Positions 17,490 to 26,970 are shown, counted from the stretch's first letter. The stretch is 64,000 nucleotides of DNA from Planktothrix rubescens CCAP 1459/22 (GCA_904830895.1 LR882958.1:1296001-1360000); one strand, 5' to 3'. The notes: generated from the sequence alone by a model not told the origin. Translations and numbers: made by a program.

Positions 17490-18998
17490 ATGCAAGATAA
17501 TTTTTGTAATCCCTTTGCCAATAACGGTAATATTGTTTATGGGGATGATTTTATAGGTCGTCAAGATCAAATAAGAACTATTCAACAACGAGTTATTAAT
17601 TCCTCACAAGCAGGTTGTTTAGCTATTGTCGGTGCGCCTAGAATTGGTAAATCAAGTCTAGCTTATCATGCTTTAATTTATCCTCAGAAAAAATTGAATG
17701 AACAAAGAATATTAAGTTTTAGAATTAACCTTCCAGATGTTAAAAACCATCAAGAGTTATTCCGAGAATTGGTAAAACAAACATTAGAAACTTTAGATGA
17801 TGCTGATTCTGAAGATGAATCTCTCTTTATTAAAGGAAAATCATTACTTGAGAAAAATCTTCAGTGGCTAGACCTTCAATTTGAAGTGCGTCGTTTTTTT
17901 AAAACGGTTAAACGTTCTAAATGGCGTGTCGTTGCGGTGATCGATGAATTTGATGAAGCACGCCATATTTTTAAGGATGGTGTGGGATTTCAAGCATTAA
18001 GAGAATTAGCCTATCAACCTGAGTGGAGTATCTGTTTAGTTACAGTTTCAAGACGTTCTTTATCTGAAATTGCTAACCAAGCTGATTCTGATATCTCTAA
18101 TCTTCCTGGTATTTTTAAAGATGAAACTCTCCGATGTTTTAATCAAGAAGAACTCCGAGACTTATTGAATAAATTGCAAAAAATCGGTTTTGATGTTACT
18201 GATGAGTCTTTTAAATTTATCTGGGATAATACAGGAGGGCATCCACACTTGGCTTCAGCTTTAGCATTTGAATTAGCTAACTCATGGTTAAATAGTCACC
18301 AGTATAATTTAGAGCAAACTCTGCAAGAATCTACATCTGAATTTTTAAAATATTATGATAATTTAATAGATATTCTTAAAGAAGATGGTTCTCTTGATAA
18401 ATTGCTTCAAATTTTGTTTGGCCCTTTAATTACAGTTACTAAATTTGATGTAGAAAAATTTATGAGGTATGGATTGATAGAACCTAATAGTGATGGATAT
18501 TACAAAGTTTTTTCCTCTCATTTTGAGGATTATCTACGATTAGTAGGACGTTCAATAGATTTATGGCCACTTTGGCGAGATACAGAAAAAAAATTGCGAT
18601 TACTAATTACTCAAATTATGGAAAATCAGTATAGGGAAGATTGGGTTTCTCAATTGGAAAAGGATCACCCTAAATTAAAAAAGATGATTGATCAATGTCG
18701 ATTGGCTCAAGAAAAAGAAAAGAAATCATTTGGAGGACGAGCCTCAACTAACATACTAGACTTTACTTATCCAATGAATCTATATGATATTATCACGGCA
18801 AACTGGAATTTATTTGAACCAATTCTTAAACAAGATAAAAAGTATTGGTCGGATCGCTTTGGACTTCTTGCTAAACTTCGTAATCCGATGGCTCACATAC
18901 GAGATGAAGTCATACAAGAGCATGAACGGCAAATGGCTGAGGGATATTGTCAAGAAATACTTTATAATTTGGAAGCATATCAAAAAAGAGAAAGCTAG
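17490..18998 (+). CDS. P-loop ATPase with C-terminal HEPN ribonuclease-like domain
   Basis: 502 residues. The N-terminus repeats the layout of the partner gene: NPFANNGNI...FIGRQDQI, then Walker A GAPRIGKSS (Lys54) and Walker B VVAVIDEFDEA (Asp152-Glu153). An arginine-finger-like loop (VTVSRRSLSEI) and the sensor region NTGGHPHLASALA follow, then a winged-helix part around 290-350. The last 150 residues are helical and carry R464-NPMA-H469, the R-x4-H motif of HEPN RNases, in a Swt1-like HEPN context (DTEKKLRLLI at its start). Inferred role: nucleotide-controlled RNA cleavage triggered via the upstream sensor. Without homologue searches the target is unknown. Confidence 0.85.
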   Translation: MQDNFCNPFANNGNIVYGDDFIGRQDQIRTIQQRVINSSQAGCLAIVGAPRIGKSSLAYHALIYPQKKLNEQRILSFRINLPDVKNHQELFRELVKQTLETLDDADSEDESLFIKGKSLLEKNLQWLDLQFEVRRFFKTVKRSKWRVVAVIDEFDEARHIFKDGVGFQALRELAYQPEWSICLVTVSRRSLSEIANQADSDISNLPGIFKDETLRCFNQEELRDLLNKLQKIGFDVTDESFKFIWDNTGGHPHLASALAFELANSWLNSHQYNLEQTLQESTSEFLKYYDNLIDILKEDGSLDKLLQILFGPLITVTKFDVEKFMRYGLIEPNSDGYYKVFSSHFEDYLRLVGRSIDLWPLWRDTEKKLRLLITQIMENQYREDWVSQLEKDHPKLKKMIDQCRLAQEKEKKSFGGRASTNILDFTYPMNLYDIITANWNLFEPILKQDKKYWSDRFGLLAKLRNPMAHIRDEVIQEHERQMAEGYCQEILYNLEAYQKRES

Positions 18999-19040
18999 AT
19001 GATTAGAGGACTAGAACTTAGTTGAGACTTAAAACAATTG

Positions 19041-19304
19041 CTAGAGCGTCACTGATCTCTTGTATAATTTGATCGCTGCATAGTCCTGATACTTATAGAA
19101 ATCTTGATCGCCTGAATCAACAAACTGAGTCAAATCACTGCCTTCTACATAGTAAGAACGCATTATTTCAGCCGCATTAATTAAGCTGAGTTTTTCAGGT
19201 TTCTCCATTTCTTCACGCACTAACCGCAACGCAAATTCAATAATCTCTAGGCGTTCCCGATTCGGCATTTGCTTAATGGCTTCGAGGATTTGAGGCTTGA
19301 TCAT
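19041..19304 (-). CDS. Orphan antitoxin-like protein
   Basis: 87 residues. The N-terminal helix pair (EAIKQMPNRERLEIIEFALRLV) and the acidic tail ending DFYKYQDYA resemble cyanobacterial antitoxins that sit in front of a PemK/MazF-type toxin. After QDYA, where I expect such proteins to stop, this frame runs on for 11 residues (AIKLYKRSVTL) and no toxin follows. The gene converges on the HEPN gene 42 bases away. I infer that the toxin was lost by deletion and the antitoxin frame extended into foreign sequence. Alternatively it protects against a toxin encoded elsewhere. Confidence 0.6.
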   Translation of the reverse strand: MIKPQILEAIKQMPNRERLEIIEFALRLVREEMEKPEKLSLINAAEIMRSYYVEGSDLTQFVDSGDQDFYKYQDYAAIKLYKRSVTL

Positions 19305-19420
19305 AGTTTTTGATGTTGTTACTCCATTACAGCATTTACATTAATGGGGGAAGCGTTATAGGTTCAGAACTTACACACCCAACCCCCACAGTTTTTTCCA
19401 CAACTGAATATGGAATGGAT

Positions 19421-21211
19421 TTATTTTTCAGTTTTGGGTTTGTAAGTTGAAGTAACTTGGAGTTCCTTTAACTGTTTTTGATCAACACTTGAAGGGGCAT
19501 TAGTTAATAGACAGCCCGCTTGTTGGGTCTTAGGAAATGCAATCACATCTCGAATAGATTCCTCTCCAGATAATAACATAGCCAATCGATCTAAACCGTA
19601 GGCAATACCGCCATGGGGAGGGGTTCCATATTCAAAGGCTTCTAATAAAAAGCCGAATTTGCTGTAGGCTTCCTCCAGGGTTAATCCAATAGTTGAAAAT
19701 ACCTGTTCTTGAATTTCTCGTTTATAAATTCTTAGACTACCACCGCCTATTTCATAGCCATTTAAAACTATATCGTAGGCCTGCGCCCGGGCTTGGGATA
19801 AATCATTAATATCCTCTGGATAGGGAGCCGTAAAGGGGTGATGTAGGGCTTCTAAACGTTTTTCTTCGTCATTCCATTCAAACATGGGAAACTCAACAAT
19901 CCACAATAAATTAATTTTACTCGGATCAATTAGTTCTAATTCTTTCCCAATAAATAGACGTAAACGGTCTAAGGTTTTATTAACTGTGGCAATATCCCCC
20001 GCCCCAAATAATAGTAAATCTCCGGCTTTAGCATTGGTTCGGGTTAATATTTCCTGTTTTTGTTCGGCGGTTAGGTTATCTTTAATTGCGCCAATGGTAT
20101 CAATACCATCCTCCCGTACTCGAATAAATGCTAACCCTTTAGCCCCCGCTTCACAGGCTTCTTTAAACAGATCGCCACCGGGTTTAATTCGCACATTAGA
20201 AATCGCATCATTTCCCCCCGGAATCGGTAAAATTTTAACAATTCCTCCCGATGCTACCGACCCTGAAAATACCTTAAATCCACAGTTTTTAACAATATCA
20301 GAAACATCCACTAACTCTAAACCAAAGCGAGTATCGGGTTTATCGCTACCATAACGATCTAGGGCTTCTTTATAGGTTAAACGGGGGAAAGGAAGGGGAA
20401 TTTCTATACCTTTAACGGTTTTAAAAATATGAGCAACTAAGGCTTCATTTAACGCCAGAATTCCTTCCTGGGTCATAAAGCTCATTTCCATATCTAATTG
20501 GGTAAATTCCGGTTGGCGATCGGCGCGTAAATCCTCATCTCGGAAACATCTTGCTATTTGATAATATCGATCAAATCCTGATACCATTAATAATTGTTTG
20601 AACAGTTGGGGCGATTGGGGTAAAGCAAACCATTCCCCAGGATTAACTCGACTCGGAACTAAATAATCCCGCGCTCCTTCAGGAGTTGAACGGGTAAGAA
20701 TTGGGGTTTCAACTTCGATAAAATGCTCTTGATCTTCTAAAAACCGCCGCATGGCTTTGACCACTTGATGACGCAATTGTAAATTGCGAGTCATGCGTTC
20801 TCGACGTAAATCTAAATAGCGATATTTGAGGCGTAAATCTTCCCGAACTGTTTCGGTTTCTGAGGCGGAAATTTGAAAGGGTAATTGTTTTCCCAGTCCA
20901 TTCAGTAGTTCAATGTGATCGGCGTAAATTTCTATTTCTCCGGTGGCTAATTTGGGGTTGAGGGACTCGGGGGGACGTTGGGAGACTCGCCCGGTGATTT
21001 TAACTACATATTCATTTCGCAGACCTTCGGCGGCCTTGTAGGAGTCGGGGGTTCGTTCTGGGTCGCTGACAATTTGAACAATACCCGTGCGATCGCGTAA
21101 ATCTAAAAATATTACACCCCCATGATCGCGACGCCTATCAACCCATCCGCAGAGGGTGAGAGTTTCGCCAAGATGGGTGGATCGGAGATTGCCGCAGTAG
21201 TGGGTTCGCAT
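19421..21211 (-). CDS. aspS: Aspartyl-tRNA synthetase
   Basis: Charges tRNA-Asp (and perhaps tRNA-Asn, as cyanobacterial bacterial-type AspRS may be non-discriminating). 596 residues, the bacterial length. Visible: an N-terminal OB anticodon-binding domain ([19 protein letters not shown]), class II motif 2 ([20 protein letters not shown]), the GAD insertion domain in the middle, and motif 3 ([14 protein letters not shown]). No neighbouring pathway gene. Upstream lies a heptamer repeat tract. Confidence 0.98.
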   Translation of the reverse strand: MRTHYCGNLRSTHLGETLTLCGWVDRRRDHGGVIFLDLRDRTGIVQIVSDPERTPDSYKAAEGLRNEYVVKITGRVSQRPPESLNPKLATGEIEIYADHIELLNGLGKQLPFQISASETETVREDLRLKYRYLDLRRERMTRNLQLRHQVVKAMRRFLEDQEHFIEVETPILTRSTPEGARDYLVPSRVNPGEWFALPQSPQLFKQLLMVSGFDRYYQIARCFRDEDLRADRQPEFTQLDMEMSFMTQEGILALNEALVAHIFKTVKGIEIPLPFPRLTYKEALDRYGSDKPDTRFGLELVDVSDIVKNCGFKVFSGSVASGGIVKILPIPGGNDAISNVRIKPGGDLFKEACEAGAKGLAFIRVREDGIDTIGAIKDNLTAEQKQEILTRTNAKAGDLLLFGAGDIATVNKTLDRLRLFIGKELELIDPSKINLLWIVEFPMFEWNDEEKRLEALHHPFTAPYPEDINDLSQARAQAYDIVLNGYEIGGGSLRIYKREIQEQVFSTIGLTLEEAYSKFGFLLEAFEYGTPPHGGIAYGLDRLAMLLSGEESIRDVIAFPKTQQAGCLLTNAPSSVDQKQLKELQVTSTYKPKTEK

Positions 21212-21286
21212 GACTCTTAATGAAAGTTAAACTAAGGTTTAAATTAGGGCAACTTATCAGTATAAGTCAATGAGACATCACTCGTC

Positions 21287-21395
21287 AGGGAATAGGGAAC
21301 ACCGGAACAGGGAACACCGGATCAGGGAACACCGGATCAGGGAATAGGGAATAGGGAATAGGGAATAGGGAATAGGGAATAGGGAATAGGGAATC
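21287..21395. repeat. Heptamer tandem repeats (GGGAATA) and CACCGGA repeat block
   Basis: About eight consecutive GGGAATA heptamers (21341-21395), preceded by several GGGAACACCGGATCA-like 14/15-mers (21297-21340). They fill the gap between aspS and the kinase gene. This is a classic cyanobacterial STRR. No gene inside. Confidence 0.9.
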
Positions 21396-21416
21396 AGTTT
21401 GGTGTAAGTTAAAATA

Positions 21417-22568
21417 TCAACTGCCGAATTTGGGGTTGATGGGTAAACAAATTCTAAATAGACTTCCCTGACCGATTTGGGATTCCATTTGAATCATGCC
21501 TTTGTGGGCTTCTACAATTAGTGAAATTAGGTGTAATCCTAACCCACTACCGGAACGTTTATTATTGCCTTGACGGAATCGTTCAAAGATGAGAACTTGA
21601 TCTTCGGGAGCTATACCAATTCCGCTATCTTCAACTTCCAAAACCATGACTTTTTGAGGTTGATTGCTAATATTAAGTTGCATTTCTGTTAGATACAGAC
21701 GAATTTTGACACTCCCCCGATCGGTAAATTTAATCGCATTTCCGACTAAATTAGTGACAACCCGCCGAATTTCTAAGGGGTCGCCAATAATAACTGAAGT
21801 CTGGGTTAGACAATCCTGGGAAGGGGTAAATTCTAGGGATAATTCTTTATTTTGAATCAGGGGGCTGAGTTCTGCAATTACTTCTTGGACTAATTGACCT
21901 ATATCAAAATAGGAGAAGGTTAAGGTTTTTCGACCCGCTTCATACCGATAAACCTCCAGTAAGGTATTAACCATTTGCAGAAGGTTTTGGTTACTTTTAA
22001 TCATGGATGCGATCGCTTCTCCCATCGTAGAAGAAATTTCCCCTAGGGCACCTTGTTGGAATAAATGTAACATTCGATCGGCTGCTACCAAAGGCGTCCG
22101 CAGATCATGGGTCAGGCGGGAAACGAAGTCTTCCCGTTGTCGAGACATCGCTTTCTGTTGATCAATGCTATGTTTAAGTCTCAGGAGCGAGCGTACCCGG
22201 GCGAGTAATTCATCAACCTCAACGGGTTTGCGAATGAAGTCATCCGCCCCGGCATCTAATCCCTCAACCACACTAGAATGATCATGGGCAGTAATTAATA
22301 AAATGGGGATAAAGGGAAGATCGAGATTTTTGCGAATCCGTCGAGTGACTTCATAGCCATCAATTCCCGGCATCATTACATCTAATAATATTAAATCAGG
22401 AGGCTCGGTTTTAATCAAAGCTAAGGCAGAAATGCCATCGGGTTTACAGATAACTTCGTATCCTTCTTCGGCTAAAATAGCTTCCACTAAAAATAGGTTA
22501 TCGGGGGAATCATCAACGGCTAAAATTCGATCAATGGATTTTGCAGGGGGGGTAATAGAACGGGGCAT
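21417..22568 (-). CDS. Receiver-histidine kinase
   Basis: 383 residues from the ATG at 22568 (MPRSITPPAKS). An N-terminal receiver has its acceptor at Asp63 (LLDVMMPG). A HisKA domain carries His154 in RLTHDLRTPLVAADRML. A complete ATPase domain shows VTNLVGNAIKFT, EVEDSGIGIAPED and SGSGLGLHLI. No membrane segment: a soluble kinase. The frame stays open to 22754, but those extra residues come from the adjacent mobile-element end, so I reject that start. It is divergent from a NarL-type regulator, now separated from it by a TnpB fragment. An HPt gene lies 1.9 kb away. These three probably formed a phosphorelay. Confidence 0.88.
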   Translation of the reverse strand: MPRSITPPAKSIDRILAVDDSPDNLFLVEAILAEEGYEVICKPDGISALALIKTEPPDLILLDVMMPGIDGYEVTRRIRKNLDLPFIPILLITAHDHSSVVEGLDAGADDFIRKPVEVDELLARVRSLLRLKHSIDQQKAMSRQREDFVSRLTHDLRTPLVAADRMLHLFQQGALGEISSTMGEAIASMIKSNQNLLQMVNTLLEVYRYEAGRKTLTFSYFDIGQLVQEVIAELSPLIQNKELSLEFTPSQDCLTQTSVIIGDPLEIRRVVTNLVGNAIKFTDRGSVKIRLYLTEMQLNISNQPQKVMVLEVEDSGIGIAPEDQVLIFERFRQGNNKRSGSGLGLHLISLIVEAHKGMIQMESQIGQGSLFRICLPINPKFGS

Positions 22569-22677
22569 AATTTTGAAAATTTTTTCTGAAATAAACATGG
22601 TGATGAGGTTAATATCAGCCTTGAATTTGGGATTAATTTTAACAACAAATTGGCGAATAATAAAGAACTTTACAAAG

Positions 22678-22806
22678 CCAGGGTGGGAGCGTGAAAGCCC
22701 ACTGGCTTCAGCCGTGGGATGAAACGCGACGCAGGCACTTTTAAGTGCCGTCATCTACCAATTAATTTGTACCCAGTTATTAGATATTTATGTTATCATA
22801 TTTTCC
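22678..22806. mobile_element. Left end of an IS200/IS605-type element
   Basis: Two hairpins precede the TnpB frame: CCCAC/GTGGG with a short loop near 22699-22718, and GCACTT-TT-AAGTGC near 22735-22748. Such imperfect palindromes are the ends recognised in single-strand transposition. The segment sits between the true 5' end of the kinase gene and the TnpB start at 22807. Confidence 0.6.
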
Positions 22807-23622
22807 ATGATCAAAGTAACTCGGACGATTAAATTAAAATTCGCAAAACTCAACCGTTGTCAAGCTCAAATGTTTGAGCAAATGACGGAAGAAAACACGC
22901 AGATTGCTAATAAGCTGTTGTCATTGCCAATTAAAGAACGGCGAAAAATGACAACAGCTAAAATCATGTCCGAGTTAAAATCTGCTCTGGTCAATCAAGT
23001 TATTCGACATACCACATCCCCAACGGGTCGTAAAACCAAGCAATATAAAGTTCTTCCTGTAGAAGTTAACAATCAAAATTGGAAATTAACTCAAAAAGGG
23101 AGTACCTATTCAATTAGCTTCCCGACCCTCAAAGGTGAAAAAAGAATCCCCATTGAAGTAGCATCTCCTCATTGGCAACCCGTTTTAGATGGATTGTTAG
23201 AGGAAACAATTCAAGGGGGTTCTTTTAAATTGATTAAACATCGAAATAAGTGGTATGCCTATCTGTCAATTACAGAGGATGTTCCAGAAGTTGAGACAGA
23301 GAAAAGATTGGGATGTGACCGAGGGCAGAATAATTTAGCGGTAGTTGCACCAAAAGAAGGTTTCGGCAAGTTCTTTAATGGTCAAAGTGTTAAGCATCGA
23401 AGACGTTATTTTCAACAACGTAGAAAACAACTTCAAGAAGCTAAAAAGTTTCGAGCTTTAAAGAAATGGAACAAAAAAGAGCAACGATGGATGGAAGCTA
23501 TTAACCATACAGTCAGTCGCCGAATTGTTCGTTTTGCCCAATACCATAACGCCGATATTGTTATAGAGGATTTGGAAGGATGTCGTAAAACCATGAAACA
23601 GAGCCAGAAATCTCGTTATGTC
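22807..23622 (+). pseudogene. Truncated TnpB (IS605 OrfB) fused in frame to a response regulator
   Basis: The N-terminal 272 residues of a TnpB RNA-guided nuclease. The basic N-terminal part and the first two RuvC motifs are present: Asp171 in GCDRGQNNLAVV and Glu254 in DIVIEDLEG. The sequence stops at KTMKQSQKSRYV, losing the zinc-finger cysteines and the third RuvC acidic residue, so nuclease activity is not expected. No stop codon follows: the frame continues without a break into the regulator at 23623, giving a 511-codon chimera. The right end of the element and any guide-RNA region are gone. No tnpA is present. Confidence 0.88.
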
Positions 23623-24342
23623 ATGACTAAAATCAATATTGTTCTGGTAGAGGATCATGATTTAACCCGGGTGGGGTTGAGAACGGCGTTACAACAGGAC
23701 AGTAATATCAAGATTGTTGGGGAGGCGGCTAATGGGAAAAAGGGTTTGGAAATTCTCAAACAAACCCAGCCCGATATTGCGATTATTGATATTGGTTTAC
23801 CTGATATGGATGGTATTGAATTAACCCAAAAATTTAAGCAACATATTGCCAGCAGTGGGGCGCGGGAAACTAAAGTTCTGATCCTGACTATGCACGATAA
23901 TGAGGATGCGGTTATGGGAGCTTTTGCGGCGGGTGCAGATTCCTATAGTGTTAAGGATGTGAGTCTTGATAAACTCAAGGATGCGATTCATACTACCTAT
24001 GAAGGAAATGCTTGGATTGATCCTGTAATTGCTCGTACAGTTCTCAAACAAGTGAAGAATAAACAACCGGATATTACGACTCCGGGTGATCAGAAAACCG
24101 TGATGATTAATGCGGTAGAACCTGAGTATCAAGAATTTTTAAAATCTTGCCCTTTAACAGAAAGGGAATTAGAGGTTTTAGAATTAATTGTGGCTGGACG
24201 GAGTAATGCTGAAATTGCCGAAAAACTTTATATTACGGTAGGAACGGTTAAGACCCATGTTCGCAGTATTCTGAATAAGCTCTGTGCTGATGATCGTACT
24301 CAGGCTGCGGTTCGGGCTTTGCGTTCCGGTTGGATTGATTAG
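23623..24342 (+). CDS. NarL/FixJ-type response regulator (in frame with upstream TnpB fragment)
   Basis: 239 residues from the ATG at 23623. The receiver (ILVEDHDLTRVGLR-like start, acceptor Asp56 in AIIDIGLPDMDG) is followed by a LuxR-type helix-turn-helix (LTERELEVLELIVAGRSNAEIAEKLYITVGTVKTHV region, about 175-225). It is a DNA-binding transcription factor, probably the partner of the divergent receiver-kinase. The deletion that removed the TnpB 3' half also brought the regulator directly behind it, so its own promoter and leader are missing or lie inside the TnpB fragment. It can be made either from its own ATG or as a 511-residue fusion from 22807. Confidence 0.9.
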   Translation: MTKINIVLVEDHDLTRVGLRTALQQDSNIKIVGEAANGKKGLEILKQTQPDIAIIDIGLPDMDGIELTQKFKQHIASSGARETKVLILTMHDNEDAVMGAFAAGADSYSVKDVSLDKLKDAIHTTYEGNAWIDPVIARTVLKQVKNKQPDITTPGDQKTVMINAVEPEYQEFLKSCPLTERELEVLELIVAGRSNAEIAEKLYITVGTVKTHVRSILNKLCADDRTQAAVRALRSGWID

Positions 24343-24391
24343 GGTTTTTTGGGGTTAATTTGACAGGACTTACGCATCACCGCTATCAATA

Positions 24392-24419
24392 GTAGGGGTA
24401 ATTCATGAATTACCCCTAC
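24392..24419. terminator. 28-bp perfect palindrome between convergent genes
   Basis: GTAGGGGTAATTC and its complement around the central ATGAAT form a perfect palindrome, 50 bases after the regulator stop and 13 bases from the HPt stop. It probably acts as a bidirectional terminator, and it belongs to a dispersed TAGGGG repeat class seen elsewhere in the window. Confidence 0.6.
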
Positions 24420-24431
24420 ATCTAGTTTTGA

Positions 24432-24803
24432 TTAAATAGTTGATTCAGATAAAATTTCTTCTTGTACAAAAAGCCGAACTCGAATTAAGCACTGTTCTAG
24501 TTTTTCGACTAACTCCATTGCTCCTTCTAAATTTTCTGCTTCGGCGAGATCTTCAAGTTCTTCAGCAATTTCTGGGATCATTAATATTGCTGCGGTTGCA
24601 CTTGATCCTCTTAAAGCATGAGCTTGTTGTTTAATACTGATGAAATCCCGATTGATAATCCCTTGGCGCAAGCTCTGAACTCGGATTTCGGCTTGTTTGA
24701 GGAACAGGTACAGCAATTTTTGTTGAAGTGGGAAGTTTCCTTTGAGTAAACGATTTAGACGTTCTAAATTCACTGGAAGAACTGGAATGGTTAAGATATT
24801 CAT
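24432..24803 (-). CDS. HPt phosphotransfer protein
   Basis: 123 residues, a single Hpt helical bundle. The phosphorylatable His62 lies in KQQAHALRGSSATAAI, the standard HPt signature, followed by helices rich in Glu/Leu. A stand-alone HPt next to a receiver-kinase and a NarL regulator suggests a kinase-HPt-regulator relay (inference from neighbourhood). It converges with the regulator gene. Confidence 0.88.
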   Translation of the reverse strand: MNILTIPVLPVNLERLNRLLKGNFPLQQKLLYLFLKQAEIRVQSLRQGIINRDFISIKQQAHALRGSSATAAILMIPEIAEELEDLAEAENLEGAMELVEKLEQCLIRVRLFVQEEILSESTI

Positions 24804-24935
24804 AATTTATCTTTTAAACCCTGTAAAAATGATATTTTATTGCTTATAGGTTAACCGTCATAGGATATTTTGTCTATTATGTAGCAATTCCTGAATATAT
24901 TTTAATATTTTATCAATAAAATGGGTTTACAACCC

Positions 24936-25139
24936 CTAAGTTCTACTTAGGCTTTATATTATGTCAGTTGAAAAAGGAATTCGCAGCAATTCGACAGGCT
25001 CACTGCGAATCAGGTAGGGCATACCCAAACTTACGCAAGGGCGTAAATCCCACCTCTGATTAAAGCACCCAAAGGTACTTTGATTAAGTGGTTTCGTTGC
25101 ACCAAGAATTTCCACACCTTTAGGCACAGGGAGGGTCAA
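24936..25139 (-). mobile_element. Probable transposon-tail remnant
   Basis: A stem-loop CCTAAG/CTTAGG at 24938-24955 and a 61-codon minus-strand frame (VEILGATKPLNQSTFGC and following) resemble the non-conserved tails that follow TnpB-type genes in cyanobacteria. No catalytic residue is present. The frame runs back to back with the TMEM14 gene. Called from resemblance only, so confidence is low. Confidence 0.3.
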
Positions 25140-25459
25140 AAAACCATTTGTAGTTGATACCCCATCATCGTAACAGCTACAAATCCGGCAATAATCATTA
25201 ATCCAGATGGCATAAATTTACGGGTTTTGAGTAAACGAGAAATAAAAGTAATTATCAGAAAAACCGATAGCACAATGGAAAATATTAATCCCCAGCTTAC
25301 GCCTTGGATTTGGATAATACCACCCAAAATTAGCAAAATTCCAGTGGAACAACCCGCAAATAGAGATATTTTACTTTTGGCTTTAGTATAACCCACAATA
25401 CCACCGATAAAAGCCAATAAACCGTAGGCGATCGCCGCAATTACTCCAAAATCCATCAT
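25136..25459 (-). CDS. TMEM14-family small membrane protein
   Basis: 107 residues with four hydrophobic helices. The family marks are present: AYGLLAFIGGIVGYTKAKS near the N-terminus, SLFAGCSTGILL in helix 2, and RLLKTRKFMPSGLM before the last helix. TMEM14 proteins include plastid FAX fatty-acid exporters; a lipid or porphyrin transport role in the membrane is possible but not shown here. Upstream (25460-25650) is AT-rich spacer with no feature seen. Confidence 0.85.
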   Translation of the reverse strand: MMDFGVIAAIAYGLLAFIGGIVGYTKAKSKISLFAGCSTGILLILGGIIQIQGVSWGLIFSIVLSVFLIITFISRLLKTRKFMPSGLMIIAGFVAVTMMGYQLQMVF

Positions 25460-25650
25460 AACCCATGCCCAAAAAACAATTACAAAGTTTGTTTATACAA
25501 CTTCTAGGAATCTATTGATTAACAATTCTTCTAAATTGTATCAAAAATTAAAATTTGACGTTATAAAAGTTTATAGTATTATTGACTCAATCTTTGCTAT
25601 GATGCAAAGTTAATCATTAATTACTATGTGTTACTTTTTAATCATATTTT

Positions 25651-26970
25651 ATGTCTTCTCTGAATAGCCCTATTATTTCACAGGTTAGGTTTCTACAGCG
25701 TCAGGTTGCCACTTTACTACTATATCAAGATATTTTTGATCATGAAATTGGCCAAGCATTTCTATATCTTTTAGAAATATTTCATCATAGTGAATCGAGT
25801 ATTTTAAATTATTTAAAAGCCTATGGAACTTGGTTTCAAGTCCAAGCCAAATATCAACAAAATTGGCAAGAACATCTAATCACTCAAATTTTAAGGGCGG
25901 ATAATCCCTTTACCCAACAGGCCCAACAAACCACTTTTGATCAATTACCTCCGGTATTAATTGAAGCGGCAAAACAAGATTTAAAAATCCTCCAAAGTCT
26001 CTATCAATATAATGGGGGAAAAATCAGCCATTGGTTAAGAACCGTCGCCCAGTTATCGGAAAACCCGATAATTTGGCAGTCGCAACCGCAACCGTTAGAA
26101 AAAATCCAAGAATCACCCTTACGCAATCAATTAAAAACCCTGGAAAATTGGTCGGAAGCAGTAGAAAATTTAGCGAATCATTATCATCAATTTGGAACGG
26201 GTTTATTTGCCCAAGCCTATGCTTTTCGTTGGCAAAATGGCAAGTTACTGACTATTAATCACCCAGATCCGGTGCATTTGAGCCAGTTAATTGGATATGA
26301 AAATCAACGGGATCTTTTATTGAAAAATACAGAAATATTATTAGCAGGATATCCGGCTTTAAATGTTCTATTATATGGCAGTCGGGGGTCGGGTAAATCC
26401 TCCTTAATTAAATCGTTATTACATGAATATAGCGATCGCGGTTTACGTTTAATTGAAGTGGCAAAATCCGATTTAAAAGACTTACCGTTAGTGGTGGAAC
26501 AATTACGAGGGGGGCCGCAGAAATTTATTATTTTTGTCGATGATTTATCCTTTGAAGAAGATGACGATGCTTTTAAATCTTTGAAAGTCGTATTAGAAGG
26601 AAATTTAACCGCCCGTCCACAAAATGTAATTGTTTATGCTACTTCTAACCGTCGTCATTTAATTCGAGAATATTTTGAAGATCGACCTTCCCCGAAAGAT
26701 CAAGATGAGGTTCATGTTTGGGATACGGTACAGGAAAAATTATCCTTTAGCGATCGCTTTGGTTTAACCTTAACCTTTCCACCTGCTGACCAGAATACCT
26801 ATTTGAATATGGTACGACATTTAGCCAGTCAAGGGGGAATTAAAATCAGTCCCGAAGATTTGCAGTTTCGCGCCTTACAATGGGCGACTCGTCATAATGG
26901 ACGTTCGGGACGAACTGCGCGGCAATTTGTTGACTTTTTGACGGCGGAATTGGCGGTTTTTGGAAAATAA
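25651..26970 (+). CDS. DUF815-family AAA ATPase
   Basis: 439 residues. The N-terminal 190 residues are helical and specific to this family. The C-terminal ATPase has Walker A LLYGSRGSGKSSL (about 246-256), Walker B FIIFVDDLSFEEDD, a sensor-1 region IVYATSNRRHLIREYF and a C-terminal lid with GRSGRTARQF. DUF815 proteins are close to AAA+ loaders; the cellular role is poorly known. Followed by the TerB-like gene in the same direction, 83 bases on. Confidence 0.9.
   Translation: MSSLNSPIISQVRFLQRQVATLLLYQDIFDHEIGQAFLYLLEIFHHSESSILNYLKAYGTWFQVQAKYQQNWQEHLITQILRADNPFTQQAQQTTFDQLPPVLIEAAKQDLKILQSLYQYNGGKISHWLRTVAQLSENPIIWQSQPQPLEKIQESPLRNQLKTLENWSEAVENLANHYHQFGTGLFAQAYAFRWQNGKLLTINHPDPVHLSQLIGYENQRDLLLKNTEILLAGYPALNVLLYGSRGSGKSSLIKSLLHEYSDRGLRLIEVAKSDLKDLPLVVEQLRGGPQKFIIFVDDLSFEEDDDAFKSLKVVLEGNLTARPQNVIVYATSNRRHLIREYFEDRPSPKDQDEVHVWDTVQEKLSFSDRFGLTLTFPPADQNTYLNMVRHLASQGGIKISPEDLQFRALQWATRHNGRSGRTARQFVDFLTAELAVFGK

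Noticed and set aside
19884-20354. A 156-codon plus-strand frame inside aspS
   Set aside because: Fully antisense to a clear aspartyl-tRNA synthetase; no ribosome site or recognisable domain.
22569-22754. N-terminal extension of the receiver-kinase (MTALKSACVAFHPTAEASGL and on)
   Set aside because: These residues are translated from the end of the IS element; the receiver family starts naturally near the ATG at 22568.
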